A stretch of DNA of 64,000 bases from Polytrichum commune. Its lineage: Eukaryota > Streptophyta > Polytrichopsida > Polytrichales > Polytrichaceae. The stretch spans positions 34,147,501 to 34,211,500 of the forward strand of contig OX485805.1 of NCBI GenBank assembly GCA_950295325.1, in the 5' to 3' direction. Shown in pieces: positions 43,282 through 56,001 of this stretch (position 1 is the first letter of the stretch; each line of letters starts with the position of its first letter). The translations under genes and the position numbers were made by a program. The notes under the pieces were generated by a model. It made no database searches, was not told where the DNA came from, and was given only the letters and a program-made list of their open reading frames with translations.

Positions 43282-44011
43282 CTAAAATTTAGCTAGTGCT
43301 AATGAGTTCTCGGAATCTGATAGTTCTATGGCTCCCACCAATGACGCTGTGGTGGGCGGGGGAGGCACATGGTTTGCCAACTGCATGCCATCCGTTTCTT
43401 CGGTGGTGGTCATGAAGACATCTTGTGTGCTCTGTTCATGTCTTTGGGAGCGTGCCTCCTTTGCCAAAACTACTTTCCACCCCGGTTTCCGCACTTCGTC
43501 TGACCAAAATACTTGAGTCGCTTGGCTGGGAAATATGAACGGATCCAACATCTGAGGAACCCTGTGCCGGAAATTCACGACCATGAATCCAGCCTCATCT
43601 CTTACATACGTTGGGTTGCCCCGATTGTCAAATTGCTTCATCCACTCGCACCTAAGAAGTATGACAGGTGTACGAATTGGCCCATAGTTCAATTTTAGTA
43701 TATCCTTTAGTACTCCCACATAATTCAATGTCACCTCCTCCGAACCCACGGAGGGCATGTGAAACACAGAGGCAACACCGCTATCGTAAGTTTTTAACGT
43801 CCAGGACTGTTGGTCCTCTACCCGAAAGTGGTTTCCATATGCCTTCATCCTCGTATATCGTGTGGCTAACTGTGACGGTCTGCTGCACATCAGAACCCTA
43901 TCCATGTCATCCTCATCGTTCGGGTCAACAGGGTGATTGCGTACTACTTCTTTAATCCAGTTTTCAAAAGCCGAAATGTTGGGATTCGCCTCCTGTTCCA
44001 CTTTCCATTGC
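43282..44011 (-). CDS. tnpD exon 3 (DUF4216-like)
   Basis: Starts after the acceptor gatgtacag in phase with exon 2 (APLH, then RQWKVEQEANPNISAFENW). It contains LATRYTRMKAYGNHFRV, LKDILKLNYG, VILLRCEWMKQ and VFWSDEVRKPGWKVV, the DUF4216 motif order of plant CACTA transposases. It is open to its stop at 43282. Confidence 0.88.
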
Positions 44012-44225
44012 CTGTACATCCAACCAGTCATTCAATAGTCATTCACTAGTCGCTCAATAGTCGCTCCTACGTCATTCACTGGTCATTCACTAGTCATTTA
44101 CTATTCATGACGGACTCATCCGCCAGCTCAGGCAGTAGGGGTTTACAGAGGCGTTCATGTTTTGCAAAATAACAGGGCACATCGATACAATAATGTGCAA
44201 TCAGAAAAAACACGGTCACACTCAC

Positions 44226-45125
44226 CTATGCAAAGGTGCCATGAGGGATAAATTCGTCAGAGCATATTGGTGGGCTACATCTCTCAATGCTGGTGTCATC
44301 AAGTACTTTGTTCCTGCCCCTTCTAGCACCTCCTCTGCATCTCCGTACTCCTCATCTGCATCCCATACTCGACGGTCAACCACTTCAAACTTGTGTAGAT
44401 ATTCCGTGATGAAACCTAGGCATTCATCCCTCGCGTAACCCTCCGCCATGCATGCCTCCGGTGTTGCCATGTTCCTAACATAATGCTTTAGGGTTTTCAT
44501 GTATCTTTCAATAGGATACATTCACCTTGTGGAGACAGGACCACACATGTCCAATTCATCGACAAGGTGATACAATAAATGCGTCATAATGTCAAAAAAA
44601 GAAGGAGGGAAATGAATTTCCAAAAGTGCCATGCTCCGTACAACGTCCGCCTGTAGAGCATCCAACTCCAATGGGTTCCAAACACTCCCACATATTCTTC
44701 GGAACACTTTCGAAATCCTCATCACCGCCATTCGTGGACCAGGTTGTAAAAGACCTCGTAGGGCTAGCGGCATGATTTGTTGCATAAGCACGTGGTAGTC
44801 ATGTGACTTTAAACCCCCATATGTCCTTTTGCGTACGTATTGAGCCATGTTGGAAACATGACCTGATGGTGTCTTCAAGTTCTCGATAACACTAGAAAAT
44901 ACATCGAACTCTTCGCTTGTCAAGACATATGGGGCTGCCGGTTTCAACATTTTTCCATTTTTCTTTGGGTGGGGAATGAGCCACAAATGCGGCCTGATGC
45001 CTCTGCGTTGCAAAGTCCCGGCGGACCTTTACTGTGTCCTTGTGTCCAGTGATCGTCTTCAAAATGTTTTTCGAAAAGTTTGCCTCACAATGCATGACAT
45101 CCAGCGTGTATCGTATGAGCAGATC
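44226..45125 (-). pseudogene. tnpD exon 2 (tnp2 C-terminal/DUF4218-like), two lesions
   Basis: Begins DLLIRYTLDVMHCEANFSKN. After KVRRD one extra T (near 45018) shifts the frame into LQRRGIRPHLWLIPHPKK. At 44522-44524 TGA stands between GPVSTR and MYPIERYMKTLK, where the family has a conserved Trp (TGG). The sequence then continues to APLHR and donor gtgagt. With these two lesions no full-length protein is expected. Confidence 0.88.
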
Positions 45126-45595
45126 CTGGCAAGTCAGTCATATATTGGTTAGTTCAAGGACTGTGCAGAAAATTATCAAATAACGACTAGGATTATGACT
45201 GTCGTTTGCATCATGGATGGCTACAACGACTACTAATTTTGTGTCATTGTGGACGTATTGTAACGCACCGATTGTCCTAATGGATGGGACGTGAGAGCAT
45301 ATAATATCATCTGTATTGCCACGTTTCCATTTCTGTGATTTTTTTGTAGTCATTTCCATTGGTTGAACATATGTATTCTAAACAACTTTCAAACGACTAT
45401 ATGTATAGGCATGTGTCCATGTGTATGGTAAACGACTATTAAGCTACTACTCAACAACTAAATACTACTGACATGTGCACATGTCTATGCCATCTGTGAG
45501 CGCATTGAGTCATTCTTTACTCTTTTTTAAGTTGGACATGTCGTTCCGTGTGAGAATGCATACAACATTTGAGTCAAAGCAGCTGGATCATATAC

Positions 45596-47371
45596 CTTCC
45601 AATAAGGCAGGTTGTGTAAGATGCTCCTCCTTTTCACGCCGTGTGTTTTGGAGGGGTCTCCAGCGGCGCCTTCTCTGTTGCCTTCATCCAACCAGGTTTG
45701 ATACTCGGAGGCTCGCTGCACTTGCTCATTTGCATTGACCACATTGGGCTTGCCTCGAACTTCTATACGTCCATTGAAGTGGTCTTTCATTTCCGGTGAC
45801 CTCCACGGATCGTCATGGGCAAGCCACCTCCTCGTGTCTGTATAGGTTTGCTTTCCAAGTTCGATAGAATGTTCACCTTTAAAATGTGGCCCACACACCG
45901 GACATGCCGCATAGCCCTGATGTGCAACACCTGCAACTGTCCCATAACCGGGAAAATCGTGTATGGTCCACAACAAAACTGCTCTAAGTTTGAAGGCCCT
46001 TGACCCCACCTCTTTGAGCACATCATAAGCATCGACACCCTTCCATAATTGGATCAACTCCTCTACCAATGGTTCCAAATACACATCGAAGAATTGAGAT
46101 GTCACAGACTGTTTTCCTGGGATTAGCAACGCTAACATTATGAAAAATTTCTTCGTAGTCAACCATGGGGGTATGTTGTAATTCAACAACATTACCGGCC
46201 ATGTACTCCAACTTGTACGTTGCAACTTGAAAGGGTTTACTCCATCGGCTGCCATTCCTAAGTGAATGTTGCGGTCTTCCTGGCCAAAACTGGAATCTAC
46301 ATTTTCATGTACGTGTTTCCATGCTTTTGAATCACAAGGATGTCTTACCAATCCATCAGTGCTTGTGTTCTTTGCATGCCACACCATGAGTTCAGATATT
46401 GTGGGTGTACGGAACATCCGTCTTAGTCTTGGAATTAGGGGAAACTGTCTAAGTACTTTCCAAGGCCTCCGTTTATTGGCCTCGTCTTTGTAACGAGGTT
46501 TCTTACACTTTGGACAATGAGTTGCACCTTCATATTGCCCTCTAAATAATACACAACCTGCTTGGCATGCATGAATTGTATTGTAATTCAATCCTAATTT
46601 CCGAATCAAGCCTTTTGCAGCATGGAGGTTTTTGGGTAGCATGTTCTCACTGGGTAGTAGGTGTTCACGGAAGAGGGTGAATAACTGGTCAGCGAACTTG
46701 TTGCTCACCCCATGGACCGTACACAATGTCAGAATCAGTATCGTCGCCGCTAACACCGAAGACTTGGCACCATGGTACAATTCCTCAATTGCTTCTTCCA
46801 ACGAATGTGGATCGCCACAACTATGTTCTTCTGCATTACTACCACCATCTTCCCCCAAAGGCTCATCCTTTGACTCATCGTCCGAAAGTGGGATTTCATC
46901 ATCGACCAGCTCATCGACAACTGTGAATGCACCCATTACTATGTCCTCAATTTGCTCTTCAATTTCCAGTGTAGGGGGGTGGGCTGGTGCCTCATCAATT
47001 GTCTGGAATGCTTCCTCGACCATGGCGTGCATATCCAAACCTTCATCAATGTGTCCGTCATGTGGTCTTGAGGGTCTCCTAAACTCTTGTTCCCACTCCT
47101 CATCGGAGCCATCCCTCTCTCCAGGCCCCCTCCACACCCTAAATGTGGGTTCCCTCCCATTCAAGATTAGGTGATCCTTTATTTTTGGAATAGATAACTG
47201 AGCTCGTCCTTTGCATTTGCAGCATGGACAATGAATTCGTTTTAGATTATACAAGGTGGCCCTCTCTTGCTCCCTCCTCCACAGACGGTCGTCGCGATGT
47301 TGTTGTCGCCTCTTGTCATTAAGAGGAAATCTTCCTCCGTTCATGTCCCCTGCAAGTTTCCCACTATGCAC
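45596..47371 (-). CDS. tnpD exon 1 (transposase-associated domain and tnp2)
   Basis: About 590 codons. The start may be the second Met (MNGGRFPLNDKRR, about 47344). It has a zinc-binding IHCPCCKCKGRAQLS, a long acidic spacer, CXXC pairs in THCPKCKKPRYK, the tnp2 core (HLGMAADGVNPF, WPVMLLNYNIPPWL, LLIPGK) and SILHNLPYWK before donor gtatat. In En/Spm the tnpD product cleaves the element ends. This exon is intact but the following one is not. Confidence 0.92.
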
Positions 47372-48449
47372 ATATTAGTGACTGTAATATGTGGTCTTCT
47401 AACAGGGTTCCCACCACCCATTTAATGGTTGTTCATCTGTTAGTCACTAGTTGTACACTAGTCAAACATTAGTCATTCAGTGGGCACGCAAAGAACACTC
47501 AATATGAATTAGTCATTCCCTGGTCATTTAGCAGTCAGTCACTAGTCGGTTGCTGGGCTTACTTAGCCTTGCAAACTACGTTCCAGAGTGGAGACCTGGG
47601 CATGAGTATGTGAAATGCAGGTCCGCTCTCAAATTTGAGGTCCCAATATCAAGTGGGTTGGGAAGCTTCGTTAAGTTGGCCGCGACCAATGATTAGGGAG
47701 AACTGCCCGCTACTGACACATGGGCCGGTTGGGTTCGAGGAATAAATAGTTAACATTCGCGAAGTACAGGAGAATTATTGGTCATACTACATGAATCTCA
47801 TTAAATATACTTCAAATCAGTAAAGATATACTAAGGCATCACTAGCAGCTGTGGATTTTGTCCACAAATACAAGGACATCTGAAAAGGTTGTAATTGCAA
47901 ATATCACAAATGGAGAAGGATATGCAATTTGGGAAGCCATAACCATGTTTGACGACCCTCATAAGTGAGCCAAATGAACCTCCAAACATTAAATATGGCT
48001 ATGCACATGTCTTGTGCCAGAGATTTGAATCACTATTACAGAAATATTTCATGAGCTTATAATTGCTATTGTGATCACGTGTTTGAATATCATTAGTCAT
48101 TCAGCTGTCATTTGGAATTTGTTCACAAGTCATTAATTAGTCATGAAGTACTCATCCAAAAGTCATTCACTAGACATTAGCTAGTCATTACGTACTCATC
48201 CAAAAGTCATTCACTAGTCATTCACTAGTCATTCAAAAGTCATTTTCTAGTCATTATTCAAATTGGAACAGTCTACATAAACAAGCCCTAGCGCGTCGAA
48301 TTGTATCCGTTAGGTCCGCGCCCCTAAATACAATGCAGTGCATGGCGTATTGCATGTCTGGACTCAAGGCAAGAGACTCAAGTTGTTGTCTTATCTGTAG
48401 AGAGTATAGAGGTAGTTTGTGATAATCTCTCAAGTATAAGGTTGAGGAT
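47372..48449. other. Inter-gene region of the CACTA element
   Basis: The region between divergent tnpD and tnpA-type genes, which should hold both promoters. It contains tandem cattcactagt/agtcatt motifs (47400-47540 and 48090-48255). No gene is present. Confidence 0.6.
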
Positions 48450-48547
48450 ATGGACGTGGATAGGTGCTCCTACGAGCTGCAACGCGACAAACGGGTAGCG
48501 AAAATCAAGGAGATCATGAAGCCCATGGAACAAGCTGCAATGAATCT
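48450..48547 (+). CDS. tnpA-type gene, exon 1
   Basis: Starts MDVDRCSYELQRDKRVAK and ends MNL at donor gtaagt in phase 2. Short charged N-termini of this kind (YExxRxxRxxxN) begin many Ptta/En/Spm proteins. It joins in frame to the exon at 52511. Confidence 0.6.
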
Positions 48548-51500
48548 GTAAGTGTTTCTTACCTGCTTAGTCTTGTAATGTTGTGTGAGAATCTTGTGGG
48601 GATGGAATCTCTGCAACCTCGGTGGGGCCACCAAATCTTGCAATGGTCACCACATGCGCTCCAGCTGCTCCGCGACACAACAGCTCCAAAAAGGCGGGAT
48701 TTGTGGACGTCGGGGTTTTGGAAGCTGCTTGCTAGTTGCTGGTGCGGGAAGATGCGGCACGTGGCGACATCTCCGCCGTTCATATGGACGGTGTGGATGC
48801 CCGGGAGGTCTCTGTGGCGCAGCAGGGGTCCGAGAGCAAGGTCGGACTCCCCCCTCATTCTCTCCCTTTTGATCTGCCCGCGCTCCTGGTCGCTCCTAAG
48901 AGCTGCGGTGAGTTCTCCTGCAACTCATTGTGTTGCCCTCTTCTGTTGCCTTGTTTGGATGCTTTTGTTGATTTGATGCTTTTCATCTTTCCCCTGTGGT
49001 ACTTGTTCGCTATCGGTCTCTTGCCTGTATTGTATCTTCGCAGGAATTGGGCTCCCACTTAGGGCTGCATTCCCAAACAGGCCGACTCGCAGATTGCGGC
49101 GGTTCGCTCGCCGTTACTAAGGAAATCCTGGTTAGTTTCTTCTCCTCCGCTTGGTGATATGCTTAGGGTTTTACTGGGAAGAAGATTCAGCAGGTTGGTG
49201 TCTTGTCTTACGTGTGTCCTATATGTGTGCATACAACAGCCTTCCAGCATGGGGAGGAAGGTGTACTTGGACCGACATATATGTGGATCATAGTTACCCA
49301 CGGTAGCGAGTTGGCAAATTAAAGCGAGTACTGTCAAGTTGTTTAGTGATCACCCCAGCTGTTAGATGCTTGAGAATGGAAGGTAAAATTAGGGACCCAA
49401 AACATTGCAGTACCTGTGGGAGAGGATGCATGCGTCCTCCAGGATTACTGATGAGCAGCTCTGGCTGGCTGACCTGAAAGACGCCTAACCTCCTCTCGGA
49501 CAAGATAAGCAGGATCATGTGGAGAACTGCACTGAACATGATATTTAGTATCACCAATTCTAATTGTCTTGCCCAATACTAATTGAAGGGGTGTGGCTGA
49601 AAATTGATTTGTCCCTTGTACTAGTCCAAACTCCCAAGAGTTGTACATGTTTTTGTCTACAAGTGATTCACAGATGAGGATCTTTGCTTTTCTTCTGTTT
49701 GATATTTGCTATCAATGTAATGAGGTACCATGAAAGCATGGTTTGAAAGAAGCTGCCGGTGAGGTTGTTACAAAGAATCACGGCTGATGTTCTTGGGCTC
49801 TAGACAGTCTCTTGTACTTAGGTGTTTGCGTCGTGTCCAAAGATGTGGACAAGCAACTCAGGCTCACTTTTCTGATGATAGACAGAATTGGAGAGGAAGG
49901 GATCACTTACAAGATTGTTGTGATTTCGTTTGGCGCATACTTTTTCCTACAAACCTTGGTCTTTATATGTGTTTTTTTTGTTAGCACATCGAATATCAAT
50001 CGGCATAAGAAATATCAACTATGTCATAGTGCAACTGATGTATAAAGTGGAGATGATTCCCATAATGGAGTGTGTAAATATGTCAACAAATACAGCTGAA
50101 GGCATGAAATATGATTATTGTTGCGCATTCTCTCTCTTAAATTTCAATGATGACATGAAGGATAAAATAGAGACATTAAAGCGTCAAGCTATGTAAGATT
50201 AAGAGAGTAACGAGCTCATATTGTGGTTGTTGGAGATAAGACGAGATTGATTGCGTGTAACAAAGGATGCTAACAACCTTTATTGCGAGACAGACCGAAG
50301 GTAGGGCGTAAGTACCTACACATACTCGGATCCATCAATCGAAATGATCGTCCGCTCAGGTCAACATTCAGTGTGCGAGGAATCAAAATGCTTATAAAAC
50401 CAACATTCCCTATGTACATCGTTGAACATCCCTGGAAGTAACACTATCTGAAGGAATAAAGCGAAACAACCAAGTGACGAGAAGAAACGAAGACAGACAG
50501 TAATAAGATGGAGTGAGGCTGGGATTGTTGAGTTACCTGGAAAGCTAAAGAACAGACTCGGTGCAGCAGAAGTCGTAGAGTGATGCTTTTCTTCTGTTTG
50601 ATATTTGCTGTCAATGTAATGAGGTACCATGAAAGCATGGTTTGAAAGAAGTTGCCGGTCAGGTTGTTACAAAGAATCACGACTGATGTTCTTGGGCTCT
50701 AGACAGTCTCTTGTACTTAGGTGTTTGCGTCGTGTCCAAAGATGTGGACAAGCAACTCATGCTCACTTTTATGATGATAGACAGAATTGGAGAGGAAGGG
50801 ATCACTTACTACAATTCAGGGTGCACGAAACCTATCTGCATTGAAGTTAGAGAAAGCAGGTTGTACGTATCAGTGTCCTTTCTTGTGCCCTTGTATGAAA
50901 GTTGGTAGCAAAGCACTTTCCATTAGGTTAAGCATTACTGTTTGCCAACATGACATGAATTTCACCTCTTTTTCTTTGCATACTGGTCATGCGTTCTTGA
51001 TTAACAATTGAGTTTGTTGCACTCATCCAATTTCGCGACATGGAAAATGTCCGTGTCTGGGAGTGAAGAGAGATATTGAACCCTCGGTACAACTGGTTTG
51101 TAAAGAGAGATTTTTTTTTAGAATATGATTGTCAGTATAAGCAATGACTCTTCAAACTTTCAAGTGTTAGTTTTGACTGCCTGTGCAGGTCCACACATCC
51201 TCTAAATTACAGCTAGTGTCGGTGTTTACAACCTTTAAGACCAATTTGAGAGTATCTTTGTGGTTGTGCGGTTTTTCTTGATTGATCAGACCGGGTTTGT
51301 GCAGCTCGAGAGTCCTATTCTTGATTGACTCATATGTCGCTATTTGGAACTGTATCGCTTAGAGGACTGCCAGAACCGACTGTACAGATGTTGTCATGAA
51401 TCTGCGACTTTAGTAATACATTGTACCAAGACAAGACCTTTGTCCTAGACACATTTCTAGAGCTACTAGGTGCTATGTATATATTTTATGTAGTATTCCT

Positions 51501-52510
51501 GTAGATCTCGATTGCTTTAAGAGGTTTGCCAATCGTGAACTTGCAAAGGACACGTCCCTCAGCATCATTTTTTATTCTGTGTTATTCTGTTTAAAAAGAA
51601 GGGGGGTGGGGGGTTACACCCTCTATCCAATCCCAGTTGTTGGCAAATCCAAGTCGAGGCCACAGCCAGTTTCCTCATCATTTTTGGAGCTCATGTGGTT
51701 GTCTCATGTCCGTTCTTGGATCCACACCTGACCACAATACCTGTCAGATAAAAGTGTCCGAGGCAGGTTGTGTAACAAAATTGGGCACTTCTGCCTTAGT
51801 AGGTATTTGCACCTCTCCTTGCACCATTCTTTACTGTGTCAATTCATCATTGTAGTTTGTTGTGGAGGGCATTTTGAGTCGTCTTTATTCGCTTCTTATG
51901 AATAAGTTTCAGGGATTGTCTTTCAGTTTGGATGTTGAAGCTTGGCTGATGGGGATAATTCGCAAGGATTAGAGAAGTAGACTTTGCGGAGCTTTGATGT
52001 TGTCTTTTCAATTTGAATGTTGAAGCTTGGTTGATGAATAGCACAATTCACAAGGATCACAGAGAGGTCCACTTTGTGCATCTTTAATGTTGTCTTATAA
52101 AATATGGATTCTTAAGCTTGGTTGTGGTTAATTGTGACATTGGGGTGATGCAGGTACTCTGCCTTATAATGTTCAGTTGGAAATAAGAGTTGTTATGCAA
52201 TCCCTTGCTTCTAAATGGCAAGGGATGTGAGCTTTATGTGGTCACTCTTTTGATTGAATGCATGTAACTGAGTGGTATATGGCAAGGGTTGTTGGTAATA
52301 GTGGAGACTAGAAAGACGTGTGGTACGATGAGATTGGACTGTGGGGTAAATAATAAAGATGCCATTGTAAGTTAATAGTTAAGACAATGGGAGGGCATGT
52401 GATCATTTACTGAGACGGTCAACCTTTGCTTTGGACTCATACTGTATGAGTTCTTTCATGGTCATTTTTCTAAACTGGACAAGTAGATTTGAGTGGACTG
52501 ATGTTTGCAG
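48548..52510 (+). other. Long intron-like stretch of the tnpA-type gene
   Basis: About 4 kb with no recognisable domain. A GC-rich patch at 48640-48900 may be a captured gene fragment. A 226-bp segment is duplicated (49685-49910 and 50584-50809). A poly-G tract lies at 51600-51614. Confidence 0.5.
49685..50809 (+). repeat. 226-bp direct duplication 0.9 kb apart
   Basis: 49685-49910 and 50584-50809 start tgcttttcttctgtttgata and end gggatcacttac, with only a handful of differences. The 673 bp between them are unrelated. Confidence 0.9.
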
Positions 52511-52695
52511 GCGCGAGAGCTTCAGCGCACCGAAGTCGGCATCAATCGGTTTGCGTGCGGCACCGGGGGCCAGATTGCGCCGTAGCCGCAGAGTAATGCG
52601 GAAAACAGCAAGGTCCGAGGCCCGGGAAGAGGCCCGGGAAGATGTTGGGGATTCAGCATCAGCGGACACGCAAACCACCGACGACTTCAGTCCAG
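52511..52695 (+). CDS. tnpA-type gene, exon 2
   Basis: Acceptor tgtttgcag, donor gtgagg. The phase-2 join gives L then RESFSAPKSASIGLRAAPG and a basic run LRRSRRVMRKTARSEAREEA, a likely nuclear localisation signal. It ends in phase 1. Confidence 0.65.
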
Positions 52696-53203
52696 GTGAG
52701 GTTCTAATTTGGAGCAATGTGATGGGTCACAAATATGAGCACATGTGAACATAGCTTTCGGTATCCTCAATCATGTATGTCTAGATGTGGAGACTTAGTA
52801 GAAGCATATGCTCTCTTATATTTATGTGACAAAAATTTCTACAGCTCTCCTTGTGTCAAGGCTAGAGAAAAATTGCTCTAGCCCTGACACAGGTCTTGCA
52901 CATACCCATGGTGTTTATGGAAGCATGTATAGCTTAGTTGAATTTGGAAGTCATAGTGGTTCGCTAGTATTTTGGTAGTCATTTTCTGCACATCGAACTA
53001 GTCATTTAATATCCATGCACTAGTCATTTGGCAGTCATGCACTGGACATTTACTAGTCATTCACTAGTTCTGCACTTCCGAATTTTGTGTGGACAGCTAT
53101 TGTTGGTGGTGTATTGCCGAGTAGGCCTGGAATCTCATGACTCAAAACCCATACCCGTATTCTTTTGATGATGTGGTTGTTTTTCTTCCTCTCCCACTTG
53201 CAG

Positions 53204-53316
53204 GTGAGGAAGAGGACGAAGATGTGCACTCACTGCGAGGGGGCATCGAAGACCAGGCAGGGTCAAGTGCAACAAAAAAGCGCACGCGGCAAATATTCAA
53301 GAGCCCAGCCAAGAAG
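53204..53316 (+). CDS. tnpA-type gene, exon 3
   Basis: The phase-1 acceptor (cttgcag) and phase-0 end (AAG|gtaatt) give GEEEDEDVHSLRGG and KKRTRQIFKSPAKK, acidic then basic. It joins in frame to exons 2 and 4. Confidence 0.65.
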
Positions 53317-53531
53317 GTAATTTTCAAGCCTGTTGGTAGGTTTGTCCTAGATGTATCCGATGCCATGACATTTGCATGTGGCAATATGAATCATTGCAAG
53401 GTCAGCCCAATCTCATGTGTAGGACTTCTTAAGGTTATGTTACGCATCCCAATCGTAAATGTAGACCACCTCCTGAATTGTGGACTGATCCTTGCTTGGG
53501 GTTCGTGATAATGGTTGATCCGTGCACAAAG

Positions 53532-54278
53532 GCGCACATCGCTAAACCAAAAACAACAGGACCTCCTCAGCCCGAAGTCGCGCCCCCTCCCAATCCATCA
53601 TGGATGCAACAGTGGATGATGGGACAACACAACCCGTGGACGATGGGTCAGCCCAACCCTTGGATGCAATTTCCCCCACCTTGGATGCAACCACCACCAC
53701 CACCCGCTGCCCCATCCAACAGTGGTCCCAATTTGAAGCCCGAGAGCGAAGCGAGGGCATTGAGGAGGGCCCATAGGAAGGAAATAGAGGAGTCAGTGGA
53801 TGCCCGGCGAGCTATAGGGAAGAAACCACAGAAGGTGGGGGTCAAATCAAGTGGAGGTATAGATGGAGGCTGCGAAGGCAAGAATGAGTTTGACGAAGCA
53901 CTTCGGAGCCTAGTACCTAGGATTTTGGATGTGAGTTGTGTGAGGTGGGCGGAACAATCCCCCAGTAGCATTGAGAAACTAAGGAATGCCTTGGACAATG
54001 AGTTTGAATATTTGGACAACCACCTATTCGAGAGGGGATTCAAGAATGCAGTAAAGAGGCAGATGAAGACTGATAGGTCCAAAATGAAGGCATGGTTTTT
54101 GGCTGGAAAGAAAGAATGCCCGGTTTACATTCAGCCCGATCAGTGGGCACGCCTTTGTGAGTATTGGTCTAAACCTGAAACGGAGCAGAAGGCAATGAAA
54201 ATGGCAAATGCAAGGAGAAACGTGAAGAAGCAGTCCAACGTTGGGCGGGCTGGCAAAGCTGGGAAGGAGGCTCAGCTG
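53532..54278 (+). CDS. tnpA-type gene, exon 4 (plant transposase Ptta/En/Spm-like)
   Basis: 249 codons. A Pro/Trp/Met-rich stretch (PPPNPSWMQQWMMGQHNPW) is followed by LRRAHRKEIEESVDARRAIG. The conserved block is ERGFKNAVKRQMKTDRSKMK, then CPVYIQPDQWARLCEYW and KMANARRNVKKQ, the signature of the Ptta/En/Spm transposase family (W..LC.YW...E.....NARRNxKK). The exon ends at donor gtatgt. These proteins bind subterminal repeats in related elements. Confidence 0.85.
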
Positions 54279-55110
54279 GTATGTGTGTGTGTAGCAGTGT
54301 ATAGCGGTAGTTTTGTGGTGTGTCTCATACATCATGTTGAGTTGGGCTTTAACTAGTCATTAAAATGTGGGCTACTGAAGTAGAAGGTGTTCATGATGAC
54401 AGAGGAAGAAGAGACAGAGGAGTCCTGGGATTACTGAAATAGCAGAGGACTTGCAAGAATCAGAGCAGACAAGGGCATGCACTTCAGTAAGATATACTAA
54501 ACTTTTGCATGCACATTTGGTTGGTTCCTAACTAGTTATAGACAGTTAGTGCTACGATATATATGAATTGAATTGTTTTTCTGTCATTCCGTAGTTGTAT
54601 ACACTGCTTTATGTGTCGATGTGTAGTTGTATTCATTGGATTATCAGTCAATGTTTAGTCATATGTTTAGTCAATGTATAGTCAATGTTTAGTCATTGTG
54701 TGGTTATAAATTCATCTGTAAATTCATGTGCGCAGTAGTTTACAAGTCGTTTCAGGACATAGTGCTTTCAGTCATTTGCCTTTGTGTATCGTCTGAGTCA
54801 TTGCTTGCAGTCATTTTCGCTTGTGTGTGCGTCGAGTCATTGGGTAGTTGTTTAGATTGCTAGTCGTTTCACTATGCAGTGCTACCAGTCATTTTCCAGT
54901 CAATAGCTAGTTGGATCCAGTCATTTATATGTCACTCTGTACTTGTAATGATAAGCAACCTCATTATTGTTTGGGCGCAGCTGAAATTAATACGCCATCA
55001 TGTAGTTGTGTACCCATATTTATGATGCATTATATATGCTTTGAGTCTTTGATGTGTCAGTGCTCCAGCATTGAGGTGTATTTAATAGTGGGGTGTTGCT
55101 CAGAACCTAA
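54279..55110 (+). repeat. AGTCATT-rich internal repeat region
   Basis: Many copies of tagtcatt, agtcaatg and agtcgtttca between 54350 and 54910, and again at 56200-56530. They match the subterminal motif. No coding exon is confirmed here. Confidence 0.6.
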
Positions 55111-56001
55111 GTGGTTATTGTGTCTAAGAGTGGAGGGGTGAGCATGTGGTTTCCGCAGCAAGTCGTGTCTGGGAGAATATCAGCCCGCCTTTCAGCTGTG
55201 GAGCAGAACCAGTCTGAGGTTAGGCAGCAACTATCCGAGGTGTTATTGAACATCCCAAAGAATGAGCAAGCCTTAAAGGATGTGAACCTGACATTGAGTA
55301 GCTTGGCCTCTATGGTGACGTCCATCATGAACAAACTGGAGACCAGGACGACTGGGAGCGAGCCCACTCCGACGCAGAACATCCGGGATGCGCATGGGAG
55401 CATCCCCAAATCTATGGGTGAGAACCAAGCCCCTTCCCGTACAGCTCGCATTGGCACCTCCAAGACGTTGCCGGTGGATGTGGTGGATGACTCTTCAGTT
55501 CGTTGTGAAGCTGAAGGCCCCACCAAAACATATACCAGGTTGACCAGGAGCAAGAACGCCAAGTTGAAGGGGGTCAGCGTGTCGGAAGATAATAGTGAAG
55601 ATGGAGGCAAGGGACGTGGAGGCGATAAGGCATTGAAAAAAGCGAGGGCGCCAAAGGGATGTGCCCAAAAGCGATCTGCAGTAGAGGCAGGTATTGATCC
55701 GCCAAAACCCACAACTAATGTGAGCCAGGAGGATGGGGCAGTTGTCGTTGGGGATGCTGAAGTTGGCAGTGGACCTGGTAAGATTGCAGCGGTTGGGAGT
55801 GGCGTGGAAGGATGTGGAGAGGGGGGGCTCCAAGGGGGGAATAAGGCAGGCGGGACTAGTGGGGAGCTGAATACCGGTGGGGGGGGGGTGGGAGCTTGGG
55901 TGGAGGGACAGGGCACGCGCATAGAGAGGAGAGTGTGGGTGTGGAGGGCGGCGATGTCGGAGTTGTGGCGGAGGTTGCATCCATTCACGCGTCTCCAGTG
56001 A
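55111..56001 (+). CDS. tnpA-type gene, coiled-coil region (possible exon 5)
   Basis: Reads VSGRISARLSAVEQNQSEVR, a coiled-coil stretch with VTSIMNKLETRTTGSEPTP, then a Gly/Lys-rich low-complexity region. A run of 10 G at 55879-55888 is followed by a better-looking continuation in another frame (...ASIHASPVKGASTISVSKSP, to about 56080), so the frame may slip here. The true exon borders are not determined. Confidence 0.5.
   Translation: MVIVSKSGGVSMWFPQQVVSGRISARLSAVEQNQSEVRQQLSEVLLNIPKNEQALKDVNLTLSSLASMVTSIMNKLETRTTGSEPTPTQNIRDAHGSIPKSMGENQAPSRTARIGTSKTLPVDVVDDSSVRCEAEGPTKTYTRLTRSKNAKLKGVSVSEDNSEDGGKGRGGDKALKKARAPKGCAQKRSAVEAGIDPPKPTTNVSQEDGAVVVGDAEVGSGPGKIAAVGSGVEGCGEGGLQGGNKAGGTSGELNTGGGGVGAWVEGQGTRIERRVWVWRAAMSELWRRLHPFTRLQ

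Noticed and set aside
46632-47174. Plus-strand Ser-rich frame opposite tnpD exon 1
   Set aside because: Antisense shadow of the acidic spacer of tnpD, with no independent evidence.
55107-55988. Long minus-strand frame antisense to the coiled-coil region
   Set aside because: The Pro/Ser-rich antisense frame mirrors the Gly-rich plus-strand coding region. The plus strand has the coiled coil and fits the transposon gene order.
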